Shown: positions 45,063-53,334 of the stretch, one piece after another | Layout of the letters: every line of letters starts with the position of its first letter | Numbering within the stretch: the first letter of the stretch is position 1 | NCBI RefSeq assembly: GCF_016905005.1 | Contig: NZ_JADIKC010000004.1 | Span: 1-64,000 of the forward strand | DNA length: 64,000 bases | Reading direction: 5' to 3' | Source: Dyella kyungheensis | GTDB lineage: Bacteria > Pseudomonadota > Gammaproteobacteria > Xanthomonadales > Rhodanobacteraceae | The notes under the pieces: model-generated | The model's input: only the letters and a program-made list of their open reading frames with translations | The model's database searches: none | What the model was told of the DNA's origin: nothing | Translations under genes and position numbers: made by a program

Positions 45063-45220
45063 TGTTCCTGCCAGCCCTCGGCTGGCTCGCGCTTCATTTC
45101 TCGTTTCGCACCCCGGCACTTCGTTCGGCCCCTCTTGCGTGGCCGTCGTTTTCTCTGTTCCCAGGGTGTTTCCATGTCTTTTCAGACGTTTTCGCTGCAC
45201 CAGCTCGGCTGGCGCGCTGA
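45062..45220 (+). CDS. Second small leader ORF overlapping the rsgA start
   Basis: The frame starts within the TGATG overlap and encodes 52 residues (MFLPALGWLALHFSFRTPAL and on), ending 47 bases inside rsgA in another frame. It has no Shine-Dalgarno of its own; it would be translated only by re-initiation after the 14-residue leader. It might carry ribosomes past the rsgA start, lowering or coupling its translation. Whether the peptide is made is unknown. Confidence 0.3.
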   Translation: MFLPALGWLALHFSFRTPALRSAPLAWPSFSLFPGCFHVFSDVFAAPARLAR

Positions 45221-46232
45221 GTACGCACAGCAGCTGACGCTGGCCGATTTCGAGGCTGGCTATCCGGCACGCGTCGCCGCCGTGCATCGCAGTGGGTTGG
45301 CCGTGCTCTCTTCGCGCGGTCACGGTTCGGTGGTGCTGCCGCATCAGCTGTCCGACGCCCACGCCAATGTGGCTGTAGGCGATTGGGTGATGGTCGAGCA
45401 CGATGCGGATCGCGTGCGCTGCGTGCTCGACCGGCGGTCGCTGGTGGAGCGGGTGGCGGCTGGTGGCGATCATCAACGCCAGTCGATTGCGGCCAATCTC
45501 GATGTGTTGTTCGTGGTGTCGTCGTGCAATGACGACTTCAATCCCTCGCGTTTGGAGCGCTACCTCACGCTCGCGCTCGATGCGGGCGTGACGCCGGTGA
45601 TCGTGTTGACCAAGGCCGATATCGGCGAAGGCGTGGCCGGTTATGTCGCCGACGCCGAGCAGCTGATGATCGGCGTTCCGGTGATTGCGGTGAACGCGCT
45701 GGACGATGCCTCGGTGGCACAGCTCGAACCGTGGCTGGCGCCGGGCAAGACGGTGGCGTTCGTCGGCTCGTCGGGCGTGGGCAAGTCGACGCTCACCAAC
45801 CGCGTGATCGGCGAGGCCGAGCAACTGACTTCCGGCATTCGCGAAGACGATGCCCGTGGCCGCCACACCACCACGGCGCGCGAGATGTTTTCCACGGCAT
45901 CGGGCGCCTGGGTGATCGATACGCCCGGCATGCGCGAGTTGCGCCTGGCGACGGCCGAGCCGGAGTTGGAGACGGTATTCGCCGATGTGGTGGCGTTCGC
46001 CTCGCAATGCCGGTTTCGCGATTGTCACCATGATGGCGATGCGGGATGCGCGGTGGAGACCGCTGTTGCCGAGGGTGCGCTGGATGCGCGTCGCCTTGCC
46101 AACTACCGCAAGCTGCTGCGTGAAGCAATGCGTGCGCAGCAGAGTCTGCGCGAGCAGCGGGAACAGAGCCGTCAGTTCGGCGCGATGGCGAAGCAGGTGA
46201 TGCGGGCGAAGCGGGATAGGCTGGGACGGTGA
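45174..46232 (+). CDS. rsgA: Small ribosomal subunit biogenesis GTPase RsgA
   Basis: RsgA is a circularly permuted GTPase that checks late 30S maturation. The 352-residue protein has an OB-fold N-terminus, then G4 (VLTKAD), G1 (GSSGVGKST) and G3 (DTPGMREL) in that permuted order, and a C-terminal zinc site (CRFRDCHHDGDAGC). The ATG at 45174 is preceded by AGGGTGTTTCC, a weak Shine-Dalgarno, and by two small leader frames. It is followed by a family A repeat. Confidence 0.94.
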   Translation: MSFQTFSLHQLGWRAEYAQQLTLADFEAGYPARVAAVHRSGLAVLSSRGHGSVVLPHQLSDAHANVAVGDWVMVEHDADRVRCVLDRRSLVERVAAGGDHQRQSIAANLDVLFVVSSCNDDFNPSRLERYLTLALDAGVTPVIVLTKADIGEGVAGYVADAEQLMIGVPVIAVNALDDASVAQLEPWLAPGKTVAFVGSSGVGKSTLTNRVIGEAEQLTSGIREDDARGRHTTTAREMFSTASGAWVIDTPGMRELRLATAEPELETVFADVVAFASQCRFRDCHHDGDAGCAVETAVAEGALDARRLANYRKLLREAMRAQQSLREQREQSRQFGAMAKQVMRAKRDRLGR

Positions 46233-46262
46233 TGTATCGCCCCGCCCTCATCATGGTTGCCT

Positions 46263-46325
46263 TGTGTGGGAGCGCACTTGTGCGCGACAGAGGCTTGCCC
46301 AGTCGCGCACAAGTGCGCTCCCACA
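46263..46325. repeat. REP-like palindrome, family A (copy 8)
   Basis: Arms TGTGGGAGCGCACTTGTGCG and the exact inverse surround a short loop (AGAGGCTTGCCCA). It lies between the convergent ends of rsgA and the nuclease/phosphatase gene. Confidence 0.9.
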
Positions 46326-46346
46326 GAGGGTCGGGCGCGGTTGGTG

Positions 46347-47183
46347 CTACTTCCAGCTTAGGTCCGTCACCACCGGGAAATGATCCGACGGATAACGCCC
46401 ATCCTGCTGCGTCGTCACCGTAGCGAAATACGTCGGCTTGAAGCCGCGTTCGAGGATGAAGTCGATGTGCTCGGTCGGGTTGCCGGTGAAGTTGTGGAAG
46501 GTCTTTTCCGGGCCTTCGACTTTCGGCGCCACTTTGCGCGTATCGGTCAGCACCTTGGTCAGCTCCGCATAGGTGGGGCTGTTGGCGTCGGTGTTGAGAT
46601 CGCCGGTGAGGATGAAGGGTGCGTTCGCCGGCAGTGCGGCTAGCCGGCTCACGATTTCCTTGGCGCCTTTGACGCGCGCGGGTTCGTCCTGTTCCTGATA
46701 GGGCAGGTGCGTGTTGTAGTAGTAGAAGCGGCGGTGATTGGCTTTGTCCTCGAACAAGGCCCACGTCACCATGCGCGGGAAGGGATGGCCCCAGGTGATG
46801 CTGCCGGGTACATCGGGCGTATCCGATAGCCAGAAGTTGCCCGAATCCTTCAGCACGAGTTTGTCCTTGCGATAGAACACACCCATGTGTTCGTCGCTGT
46901 GACCACCGCGGCGATCAATGCCGAACCAGGTGTACTCGGGCAGCTTGGAGACGATGTAGTCGCCTTGTTCCTGATGCAGCTCCTGCGTGCCCATCAGGTC
47001 GGGATGCTGTTCGCGGATGGTGCGTACCATCAGATCGCGCCGCGCTTCCCAGCGGTTCGGGCCGTCGGCGGCCACGGGCACTCGCACGTTGAAGCTCATC
47101 ACGCGCAAGGTCTGCGCGGCGAGCGGAAAACTGACCAGGGTGAGCAGCAGGGTGGCGGCAAGCCAGGCACGGGGGAAGGTCAC
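46347..47183 (-). CDS. Secreted endonuclease/exonuclease/phosphatase-family protein
   Basis: A 278-residue exported member of the EEP superfamily (metal-dependent phosphodiesterases such as DNase I and sphingomyelinase). Motifs are MSFNVRV, MGTQELHQEQ (metal Glu), YYNTHLPY, LTGDLNTDANS and the closing SDHFPVVTDL with the catalytic His. The start I prefer is GTG at 47183, seven bases after GGAG and directly at a good signal peptide (AWLAATLLLTLVSFPLAAQ); an ATG at 47222 is the alternative. The substrate may be a sugar phosphate, lipid or nucleic acid. Confidence 0.87.
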   Translation of the reverse strand: MTFPRAWLAATLLLTLVSFPLAAQTLRVMSFNVRVPVAADGPNRWEARRDLMVRTIREQHPDLMGTQELHQEQGDYIVSKLPEYTWFGIDRRGGHSDEHMGVFYRKDKLVLKDSGNFWLSDTPDVPGSITWGHPFPRMVTWALFEDKANHRRFYYYNTHLPYQEQDEPARVKGAKEIVSRLAALPANAPFILTGDLNTDANSPTYAELTKVLTDTRKVAPKVEGPEKTFHNFTGNPTEHIDFILERGFKPTYFATVTTQQDGRYPSDHFPVVTDLSWK

Positions 47184-47307
47184 GAGCACGCTCCGTGAGG
47201 ATGGGTGTGTCGACCGTAGCATGAGCCTTTGCCGATGAGACACCCCCGCCGCAGGCGTCCGCGTATAGTGCGCGCGTCGCCTCGTTCTTCGCACTCAAGA
47301 CCCTGCC

Positions 47308-47703
47308 ATGCCACAGCGCATTGCCACCTGCAGTTGCCGTCAGCTCATGCTCCGCGCCACGGAAGAGCCCTTGCGCGTCTCGATCTGCCATTGCAACGCC
47401 TGCCAGCGCCGCACCGGCAGCGTGTTCGGCGTGCAGGCGCGGTTTCGCGAGAGTGCCCTGGTGATTCGCGGCAACTCGACGGCCTATGTGCGGCACGGCG
47501 ATTCGGGTGGCTCCGCTACCTTCCATTTCTGCCCGGTGTGCGGCGCCACGGTGTACTACCGGCTCGACTCGGTCCAGGGCCTGATCGGCGTACCCGTGGG
47601 TGCGTTTTCCAATCCGGATTTCCCCGCGCCGAGCATCTCGGTGTTCGAGGAATGCATGCACCCATGGATCGCGCTGCCGGACGGCATCGAACACATGGAT
47701 TGA
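47308..47703 (+). CDS. GFA/CENP-V-fold zinc protein
   Basis: A 131-residue protein of the GFA (glutathione-dependent formaldehyde-activating enzyme-like) family. Zinc ligands are visible as CSCRQL, CHCNACQRRTGS and FCPVCGATV. Most members are not true formaldehyde enzymes, so the reaction is unknown. Single gene, divergent from the nuclease/phosphatase. Confidence 0.88.
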   Translation: MPQRIATCSCRQLMLRATEEPLRVSICHCNACQRRTGSVFGVQARFRESALVIRGNSTAYVRHGDSGGSATFHFCPVCGATVYYRLDSVQGLIGVPVGAFSNPDFPAPSISVFEECMHPWIALPDGIEHMD

Positions 47704-47837
47704 CGCGTTCGCGCGGTTGATGGGCGCTGTGTCGGCGCTGGCTTACCGTGTTGCGCGGACTATTTTCCGTCAAGGGTGCGCCAATTGCGCCGATCTCCCT
47801 AACAGGATGAGCCATCCTGATCAGGGAAGTCAGCGCC

Positions 47838-49388
47838 ATGCGTTTCACTATTCGTCTGCGAATCATCGCGACCATGAGCCTCGCTCTGGTGCTTGCCCTG
47901 GCGGTAGGGCTGATCGGCCTGTACGGCGTGCGCAGTACCTACGCCGGGGCCGACCGGATGTACCAGAACAACGTGATGTCGATTGTCACGGTCAGTGCTG
48001 CGCGCGCGGCGATCGTAGATGATCGCCAGGCGCTCGACCGATCCCTGATCGACCCGTCGCGTCGCGACGCAATCGCGCAGATCAAGCTTGGTCACGACCG
48101 CTTGATGACAGCATGGACGCGCTACGACCCGGCCCTCGTCTCGGACGGTGAGGAGCGCACGGTGGCCACGGAGTTCGTCAGCCAGATGGCCGAAACCGAA
48201 CCCGTCGTGCGCCGCGAGGCCGAGCTGCTCGACGCAGGCAAGACCGACGAGGCGCGTCGGCTGCATGCGAGCAAGGTGGCCGATGCGATGGGGCGCGCCA
48301 TGGCCATCATCGACCGCCTGAGGCTCATCAACGCGCAGCAGGCGGCAGAGTCCGCGCAAGCCGCCGCGACCAGTTTCCGGCACACCTGGCAGATGGCGCT
48401 TGCCGTGTTGATCTTGGCGCTGGCGTTGCTGACGGGCGCGGCTTTGGGATTGATACGTACGATCACGCGCCCGCTCGAACAGGCGCGCAGGCTGGCGAGC
48501 GCCATCCAGCAAGGCAAGCTCTGCAACGCCACGGACATCGCAGGCAACCATGAATTCAGCGACACATTGCATTCGCTCGACGCGATGGATCGCCAACTCG
48601 CAAGCATCGTCACGCAGGTGCGCGACGTCGCCGAGCAGGTCACGCTGGCCGCCAGCGATCTGTCGCAAGGCACCGATGACCTGTCGCAGCGCACGCAGGA
48701 ACAGGCGAGTTCGCTGGAACAAACCGCCGCCTCGATGGAAGAGTTGTCGAGCACGGTGAAGCAGAATGCGCAGGGGGCGCGCCAGGCGCGCGACATGGCG
48801 GTACGCACGCGCGAGCACGCGGAGGAAGGTCGCGCCATCGCCGGCTCCGCCGTGGACGCGATGGACGCGATCACGCAGGCAAGCAGGGAAGTGGGCGAGA
48901 TCGTGGCGATGATCGACGAGCTCGCGTTCCAGACCAACCTGCTGGCGCTCAACGCTGCCGTGGAGGCGGCGCGTGCAGGCGATCAAGGTCGCGGCTTCGC
49001 CGTGGTGGCGACGGAAGTGCGCAACCTGGCGCAGCGCAGCGGCGCCGCCGCGAAGAACATCAAGTCGTTGATTCAGTACACCACGGAGAAGGTGTTCGAA
49101 GGCGCGACGCTGGTGCAGCGCACGGGCGATGCGCTCCATCATATCGCCGGCGACGTGCGCGAGGTGACCACCATCATCGAGATCATTGCCGCTGCCTCCG
49201 AGCAGCAGGCCGCCGGTATCGGACAAGTGAACACCGCCGTGATCACGCTGGATCAAGTGACCCAGCAGAACGCTGCCCTGGTGGAGCAAGCCAGTGCCGC
49301 CAGCCGCAACACCCTTGACCTGTCTCAGGCGCTGGTGAACCAGGTGGCGTTTTTCAGCCTGCAGGGCCAGCCTGGGTCCCGGCGCTGA
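47838..49388 (+). CDS. Methyl-accepting chemotaxis protein
   Basis: A 516-residue chemoreceptor. The first membrane helix (IATMSLALVLALAVGLIGLY) is followed by a four-helix periplasmic sensor of the Tar/4HB type (about 35-190), a second helix (MALAVLILALALLTGAALGL), a HAMP domain (TRPLEQARRLASAIQQG) and the signalling coiled coil. The kinase-contact tip is IDELAFQTNLLALNAAVEAA and RAGDQGRGFAVVATEVRNLA. There is no C-terminal CheR-binding pentapeptide. The ligand is unknown, and no che genes lie nearby. Confidence 0.94.
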   Translation: MRFTIRLRIIATMSLALVLALAVGLIGLYGVRSTYAGADRMYQNNVMSIVTVSAARAAIVDDRQALDRSLIDPSRRDAIAQIKLGHDRLMTAWTRYDPALVSDGEERTVATEFVSQMAETEPVVRREAELLDAGKTDEARRLHASKVADAMGRAMAIIDRLRLINAQQAAESAQAAATSFRHTWQMALAVLILALALLTGAALGLIRTITRPLEQARRLASAIQQGKLCNATDIAGNHEFSDTLHSLDAMDRQLASIVTQVRDVAEQVTLAASDLSQGTDDLSQRTQEQASSLEQTAASMEELSSTVKQNAQGARQARDMAVRTREHAEEGRAIAGSAVDAMDAITQASREVGEIVAMIDELAFQTNLLALNAAVEAARAGDQGRGFAVVATEVRNLAQRSGAAAKNIKSLIQYTTEKVFEGATLVQRTGDALHHIAGDVREVTTIIEIIAAASEQQAAGIGQVNTAVITLDQVTQQNAALVEQASAASRNTLDLSQALVNQVAFFSLQGQPGSRR

Positions 49389-49472
49389 ACGAATCGAGCG
49401 GTCCGATTCAACGCATGACCTGTTCGCGCGTTCCCTGCATGTTCCAACTCAGAGCGGAGCTTCGGGGCACGC

Positions 49473-49721
49473 ATGCAAGGCACGGAATTCGATCGTTGGG
49501 CCAGGATCCGGGCGCAGGGAGCGCTCCGCTACGTGCTGTTGAACGGCGTGGTGTTCTACGGCCTGCCCATGTTTCTCATCATGACCTATGTGATTCCCCA
49601 TCCGCGCCTCACGGTGGCGCAGTCGGCCCTGTTGTGGGTGGCGATCGCCGGCGCCGGCTTCGGTGCGGCCATGTGGATCGTGCAGGAGCGGCGCTTTCGC
49701 AAGGTGAGTGGCCGGTCCTGA
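49473..49721 (+). CDS. Small two-helix membrane protein
   Basis: An 82-residue protein with two helices (YVLLNGVVFYGLPMFLIMTY and LLWVAIAGAGFGAAMWIV) and a basic end. Such small proteins are common in this order but have no known function. It begins with ATG at 49473 after GGAGCTTCGGGGC. The following gap to 49974 contains no gene I can support. Confidence 0.62.
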   Translation: MQGTEFDRWARIRAQGALRYVLLNGVVFYGLPMFLIMTYVIPHPRLTVAQSALLWVAIAGAGFGAAMWIVQERRFRKVSGRS

Positions 49722-49974
49722 GCCGTCCGCCGGCCTGTTTTCTCGGTCGTATTCATGCGGTGTTTTGGATTTTTGGCGCATGGTGGAATGGACTGCGGCC
49801 ATGAGGGGCATGGCTGCGGTTTTCGCGCGCCTGCGATTGGCAAATAGACGTCCAAACAGGCAATTCAGCATATTGGCGTCAGCTTGACGCCCACCGTGCA
49901 TACTCCTTGTGCGAATGCGCTTGTCGCCCACGGCGGCCAGCGTTGGCGCACCGCTAACGAGAGGAGATATCTAC

Positions 49975-50553
49975 ATGGCAATTACCCGCTCTCGCATCGG
50001 TCGTGGCGTGGCTGTGCTGTTCGTCGCCGTACTTTGTGGCTGCAGCAACTACGTCAAGAAAAGCGATTACGATGCAACCATCGCGGAGCTGCGTAGCAAC
50101 GATCAAAAGCAACAACAACAGATCGATGCGATCACGCAGGAGATGCACACGAAGTTTGCCCAATACGACACCCAGATCACGGCCATGGCAGGCCGTATCA
50201 GCGTGGACACGATTGCGCACTTCGACACCAACCAGAGCACGTTGCGCGACGAGGACAAGCAACGGCTCGATGATTTCGCCAAGGTGATGAAAGATCACCA
50301 TGCCAACGCGGTGATCACCGCCGAAGGCTTCGCCGATCCCTCCGGGCCGGCCGGCTACAACCAGCAGCTCGCACTGAAGCGGGCGCAGGCGGTGCGTGAC
50401 TATCTGGTGCAGACGGGCGGCCTCAACGCCGACCAGGTGCGCGCGGTGGGCTACGGCAAGGTGAGCAATCGCCAGGTCGTGAAGGGTGCCACGGGAGAGC
50501 AGGGCATGCCCAATCGTCGTGTGTCGCTGACCACGGATTTCGCGGGTACCTGA
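49975..50553 (+). CDS. OmpA-family lipoprotein
   Basis: A 192-residue outer-membrane or periplasmic lipoprotein. The signal ends in the lipobox VLCGC (C22), then a short coiled coil (YDATIAELRSNDQKQQQQID) and an OmpA-type peptidoglycan-binding domain (FDTNQSTLRDEDKQRLDDFA, ITAEGFADPSG, LALKRAQAVRDYL, MPNRRVSLT). The ATG at 49975 has GAGAGGAGATAT. It probably links the outer membrane to the wall. A terminator follows. Confidence 0.9.
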   Translation: MAITRSRIGRGVAVLFVAVLCGCSNYVKKSDYDATIAELRSNDQKQQQQIDAITQEMHTKFAQYDTQITAMAGRISVDTIAHFDTNQSTLRDEDKQRLDDFAKVMKDHHANAVITAEGFADPSGPAGYNQQLALKRAQAVRDYLVQTGGLNADQVRAVGYGKVSNRQVVKGATGEQGMPNRRVSLTTDFAGT

Positions 50554-50579
50554 GCCTGCGATTGATTCACTGCAAAAGC

Positions 50580-50603
50580 AAAGGCCGCCCGAGGGCGGCC
50601 TTT
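50580..50603. terminator. Bidirectional terminator between the OmpA-like gene and rho
   Basis: AAAGGCCGCCC (50580-50590) and GGGCGGCCTTT (50593-50603) form a perfect 11-bp stem with a tight loop. It lies between convergent genes, with A-rich left and T-rich right flanks. Confidence 0.85.
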
Positions 50604-50625
50604 GTGTGGAGCTATCGACGAGCGA

Positions 50626-52374
50626 TCAACGCTTCATCGAATTGAAGAACTCGTCGTTGGACTTGGTGTTCTTCATCTTGTCGAGCATGAACTCCATCGC
50701 GGCCAGCTCGTCCATCGGATGCAGCAGCTTGCGCAGGATCCAGATCTTCGAAAGCATGTCCGGTTCGATCAGCAGGTCCTCGCGGCGGGTGCCGGAGCGG
50801 TTGATGTCGATGGCCGGGTACACGCGCTTCTCGGAGATGCGGCGGCTCAGGTGCACTTCCATGTTGCCGGTGCCCTTGAACTCTTCGTAGATCACCTCGT
50901 CCATCTTGCTGCCGGTGTCGGTCAGCGCGGTGGCGATGATGGTCAGGCTGCCGCCTTCTTCCACGTTGCGCGCGGCGCCGAAGAAGCGCTTGGGACGCTG
51001 CAGGGCGTTGGCGTCCACACCACCGGTGAGCACCTTGCCGGAGCTGGGCACCACGGTGTTGTAGGCACGGGCCAGGCGGGTGATGGAGTCGAGCAGGATC
51101 ACCACGTCCTTCTTGTGCTCGACCAGGCGCTTGGCGCGCTCGATCACCATTTCGGCCACCTGCACGTGGCGCACGGCCGGCTCGTCGAAGGTGGAGGAGA
51201 TCACTTCGGCACGCACGGTGCGGGCGATTTCCGTCACTTCTTCCGGACGCTCGTCGATCAACAGCATGATCAGGTGCGCGTCGGGATGGTTGTACGTGAT
51301 GGCCTGCGCGATGTTCTGCAGCATCATCGTCTTACCGGACTTCGGCTGCGAGACGATCAGGCCACGCTGGCCGCGGCCGATCGGGGCGACCAGGTCCAGG
51401 ATGCGGCCGGTGATGTCCTCACTGGAACCGTTGCCGCGCTCAAGCTTGAAAGCCTTGCGCGGGAACAGCGGGGTGAGGTTCTCGAACAGCATCTTGTTCT
51501 TCGACGCCTCCGGCGGATCGCCGTTGATGTCGTCGACCTTGAGCATCGCGAAGTAACGCTCGCCTTCCTTCGGGTGGCGCACGCGACCGGTGATGTAGTC
51601 GCCGGTGCGCAGGTTGAAGCGGCGGATCTGACTGGGCGACACGTAGATGTCGTCCGGGCCGGCGAGGTAGGACTCGTCGGCCGAGCGCAGGAAGCCGAAG
51701 CCGTCCTGCAGGATTTCCAGCACGCCCTCGGCCCAGATGCCGCCGCCGGAGCGGGCATGAGCCTTGAGGATGTTGAACACCACGTCCTGCTTGCGGGCAC
51801 GCGCCACGCCTTCCTGCACGCCGAGCGATTCGGCGAATTCCAGCAGCTGCAGCGCATTCTTGCGCTTGAGCTCGGTCAGGTTGATCAGGCGGTCGTTGCT
51901 GCCGGCGTCGGCGTACTCGTCGTCCACCGGCAGGCCGTTGTTGTTGCGGGCGTGCTGCTGGCCGCCACCGCCGCCCTGGCCACCGGGGCCGCGCGGCTGG
52001 TTGCGCTCGTGGCGGCGACGACGGCCCCGACCATCACGGTCGTTGCGGTCATTGCGGTTGAAATTCGGGTTGCCGCCGTTCTGGCCGTTCTGCTGCTGGC
52101 CGCCCTCGCGGGCTTCCTGCGGCTGGCGCTGGCCACCGTCGTTGGACGCCGAGTCGGCGGCCGGCGCGGAAGCGGGGGCGTGGCTTTCGACGGCGGGCGG
52201 TGCGGCGCGTTCCACTGGCGGCAGCGGCGGCATGTCCAGCTGGGCCTGCTTTTCTGCCCTTTCGGCAGCAGCGGCGGCAGCGGACTTGCGTGGTGCACGC
52301 GTGCGGGTTTCAGCCACAGGCTTGGCGTCGGCGCTCTTGGCGTCGTTTGAATCTTTGCTTTCGATATCGGACAC
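50626..52374 (-). CDS. rho: Transcription termination factor Rho with long disordered N-terminal extension
   Basis: Rho is the hexameric RNA helicase that ends untranslated transcripts. From the GTG at 52374 the product is 582 residues, about 160 longer than E. coli Rho (419). The extra part is N-terminal: Ala/Lys/Glu-rich, then Gln/Asn/Gly/Arg-rich with RG-type runs ([34 protein letters not shown]). After it come the Rho N-terminal helices ([20 protein letters not shown]), the cold-shock RNA-binding domain ([16 protein letters not shown]), and the ATPase with P-loop SQPKSGKT and Walker [14 protein letters not shown]. It has an AGAGG Shine-Dalgarno. trxA lies just upstream on the same strand, as in many gammaproteobacteria. 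Confidence 0.95.
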   Translation of the reverse strand: MSDIESKDSNDAKSADAKPVAETRTRAPRKSAAAAAAERAEKQAQLDMPPLPPVERAAPPAVESHAPASAPAADSASNDGGQRQPQEAREGGQQQNGQNGGNPNFNRNDRNDRDGRGRRRRHERNQPRGPGGQGGGGGQQHARNNNGLPVDDEYADAGSNDRLINLTELKRKNALQLLEFAESLGVQEGVARARKQDVVFNILKAHARSGGGIWAEGVLEILQDGFGFLRSADESYLAGPDDIYVSPSQIRRFNLRTGDYITGRVRHPKEGERYFAMLKVDDINGDPPEASKNKMLFENLTPLFPRKAFKLERGNGSSEDITGRILDLVAPIGRGQRGLIVSQPKSGKTMMLQNIAQAITYNHPDAHLIMLLIDERPEEVTEIARTVRAEVISSTFDEPAVRHVQVAEMVIERAKRLVEHKKDVVILLDSITRLARAYNTVVPSSGKVLTGGVDANALQRPKRFFGAARNVEEGGSLTIIATALTDTGSKMDEVIYEEFKGTGNMEVHLSRRISEKRVYPAIDINRSGTRREDLLIEPDMLSKIWILRKLLHPMDELAAMEFMLDKMKNTKSNDEFFNSMKR

Positions 52375-52556
52375 GGGCAAACCTCTGCGGGGCGCCGTTG
52401 AAAAAAGGAGGGAGGGTTGCGTCGCGCGGATGGCGCGGGGGACAGGACTGTCCCGACGAACGTCGAACGAATCTAGCACCCGGTCCGCGGCGGCGTAAAG
52501 CGCCGCGGCCGGTAAAGTTCAGAAATATTTTCCTGAAGGGCCTGGATGACAGGCTC

Positions 52557-52883
52557 TTAGATGGCTTTCTCGATCAGCTGGGTCAGCGCGCCCTTGCTGA
52601 CGGCACCGATCTGGGTGGCCTCGACCTTGCCGTTCTTGAACACCATCAGGGTCGGGATGCCACGGACGCCGTAGTTGCGGGGCGTCTTCTGGTTGTGGTC
52701 GATGTTGATCTTGGCGATGCGCAGCTTGCCTTCGTACTGCTGGGCCAGCTCGTCCAGGATCGGCGCGATGGCCTTGCACGGGCCGCACCATTCCGCCCAG
52801 AAGTCGAGCAGCACGGGGGTATCGGAATTGAGCACTTCCTGCTCGAAGGCGTCATCGCTTACATGGGTAATCAGGTCGCTCAC
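52557..52883 (-). CDS. trxA: Thioredoxin 1
   Basis: A 108-residue thioredoxin that reduces disulfides in cytosolic proteins; it may also supply electrons to the NrdJa/NrdJb reductase. The active site is WCGPC (32-36), with D26 (VLLDFWAEW) buried below it and the cis-Pro in GIPTLMVF. The order trxA-rho is conserved. It is divergent from rhlB across 451 bases. Confidence 0.97.
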   Translation of the reverse strand: MSDLITHVSDDAFEQEVLNSDTPVLLDFWAEWCGPCKAIAPILDELAQQYEGKLRIAKINIDHNQKTPRNYGVRGIPTLMVFKNGKVEATQIGAVSKGALTQLIEKAI

Positions 52884-53334
52884 CGGGGTCTCCGAAGGTA
52901 GCGTATGAGGGTTTCACGACCGCGCGCCCAGCATCGGCTACACTGGGGTGCCCATGAAACGCGGGGTCGTACCGAAAGGAAGTCTTCAAGCCGTTGCGGC
53001 AGGCCTCCATTGCAACGTAACTCGGGGCGCGATTCAAGCGATTCAAGGGCGGCCAAGGACGGCTCCGTTGACATAGGTGAAAGGGAAGCCCTTGTTGAAC
53101 AAGGGCTTAGCTGATTGCAGTGCTTTGACCTATGCCAGCGGAGCTGTCGCAACGTCGCCGCTCCCGCCGGCGCCAGCCTGGGACACGTGTCGCCGGCCCG
53201 CGCAATCCGCATGGATTCCGCCTGTCGCCACGTCCCGGCCGCGCCGACCATCCACCCGTTCCTTGTTTGCGTCTCACCGGCAAGGAGCCAGGCGGCCGCC
53301 TCACGGCGCTGCCTGCATCAAATCCCATATGGCA
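52884..53334. other. Divergent trxA/rhlB intergenic region with a palindrome
   Basis: No gene is supported in these 451 bases. At 53086-53108, AAGCCCTTGTT and AACAAGGGCTT form an 11-bp palindrome around one base, without a T-run. The region should hold both promoters, but I see no convincing -10/-35 pair. In-frame codons before the rhlB ATG are Pro/Arg-rich and look untranslated. Confidence 0.55.

Noticed and set aside
50602-52350. A 582-residue plus-strand frame opposite rho
   Set aside because: Antisense shadow of rho; the rho protein has all helicase motifs, and the opposite frame has none.
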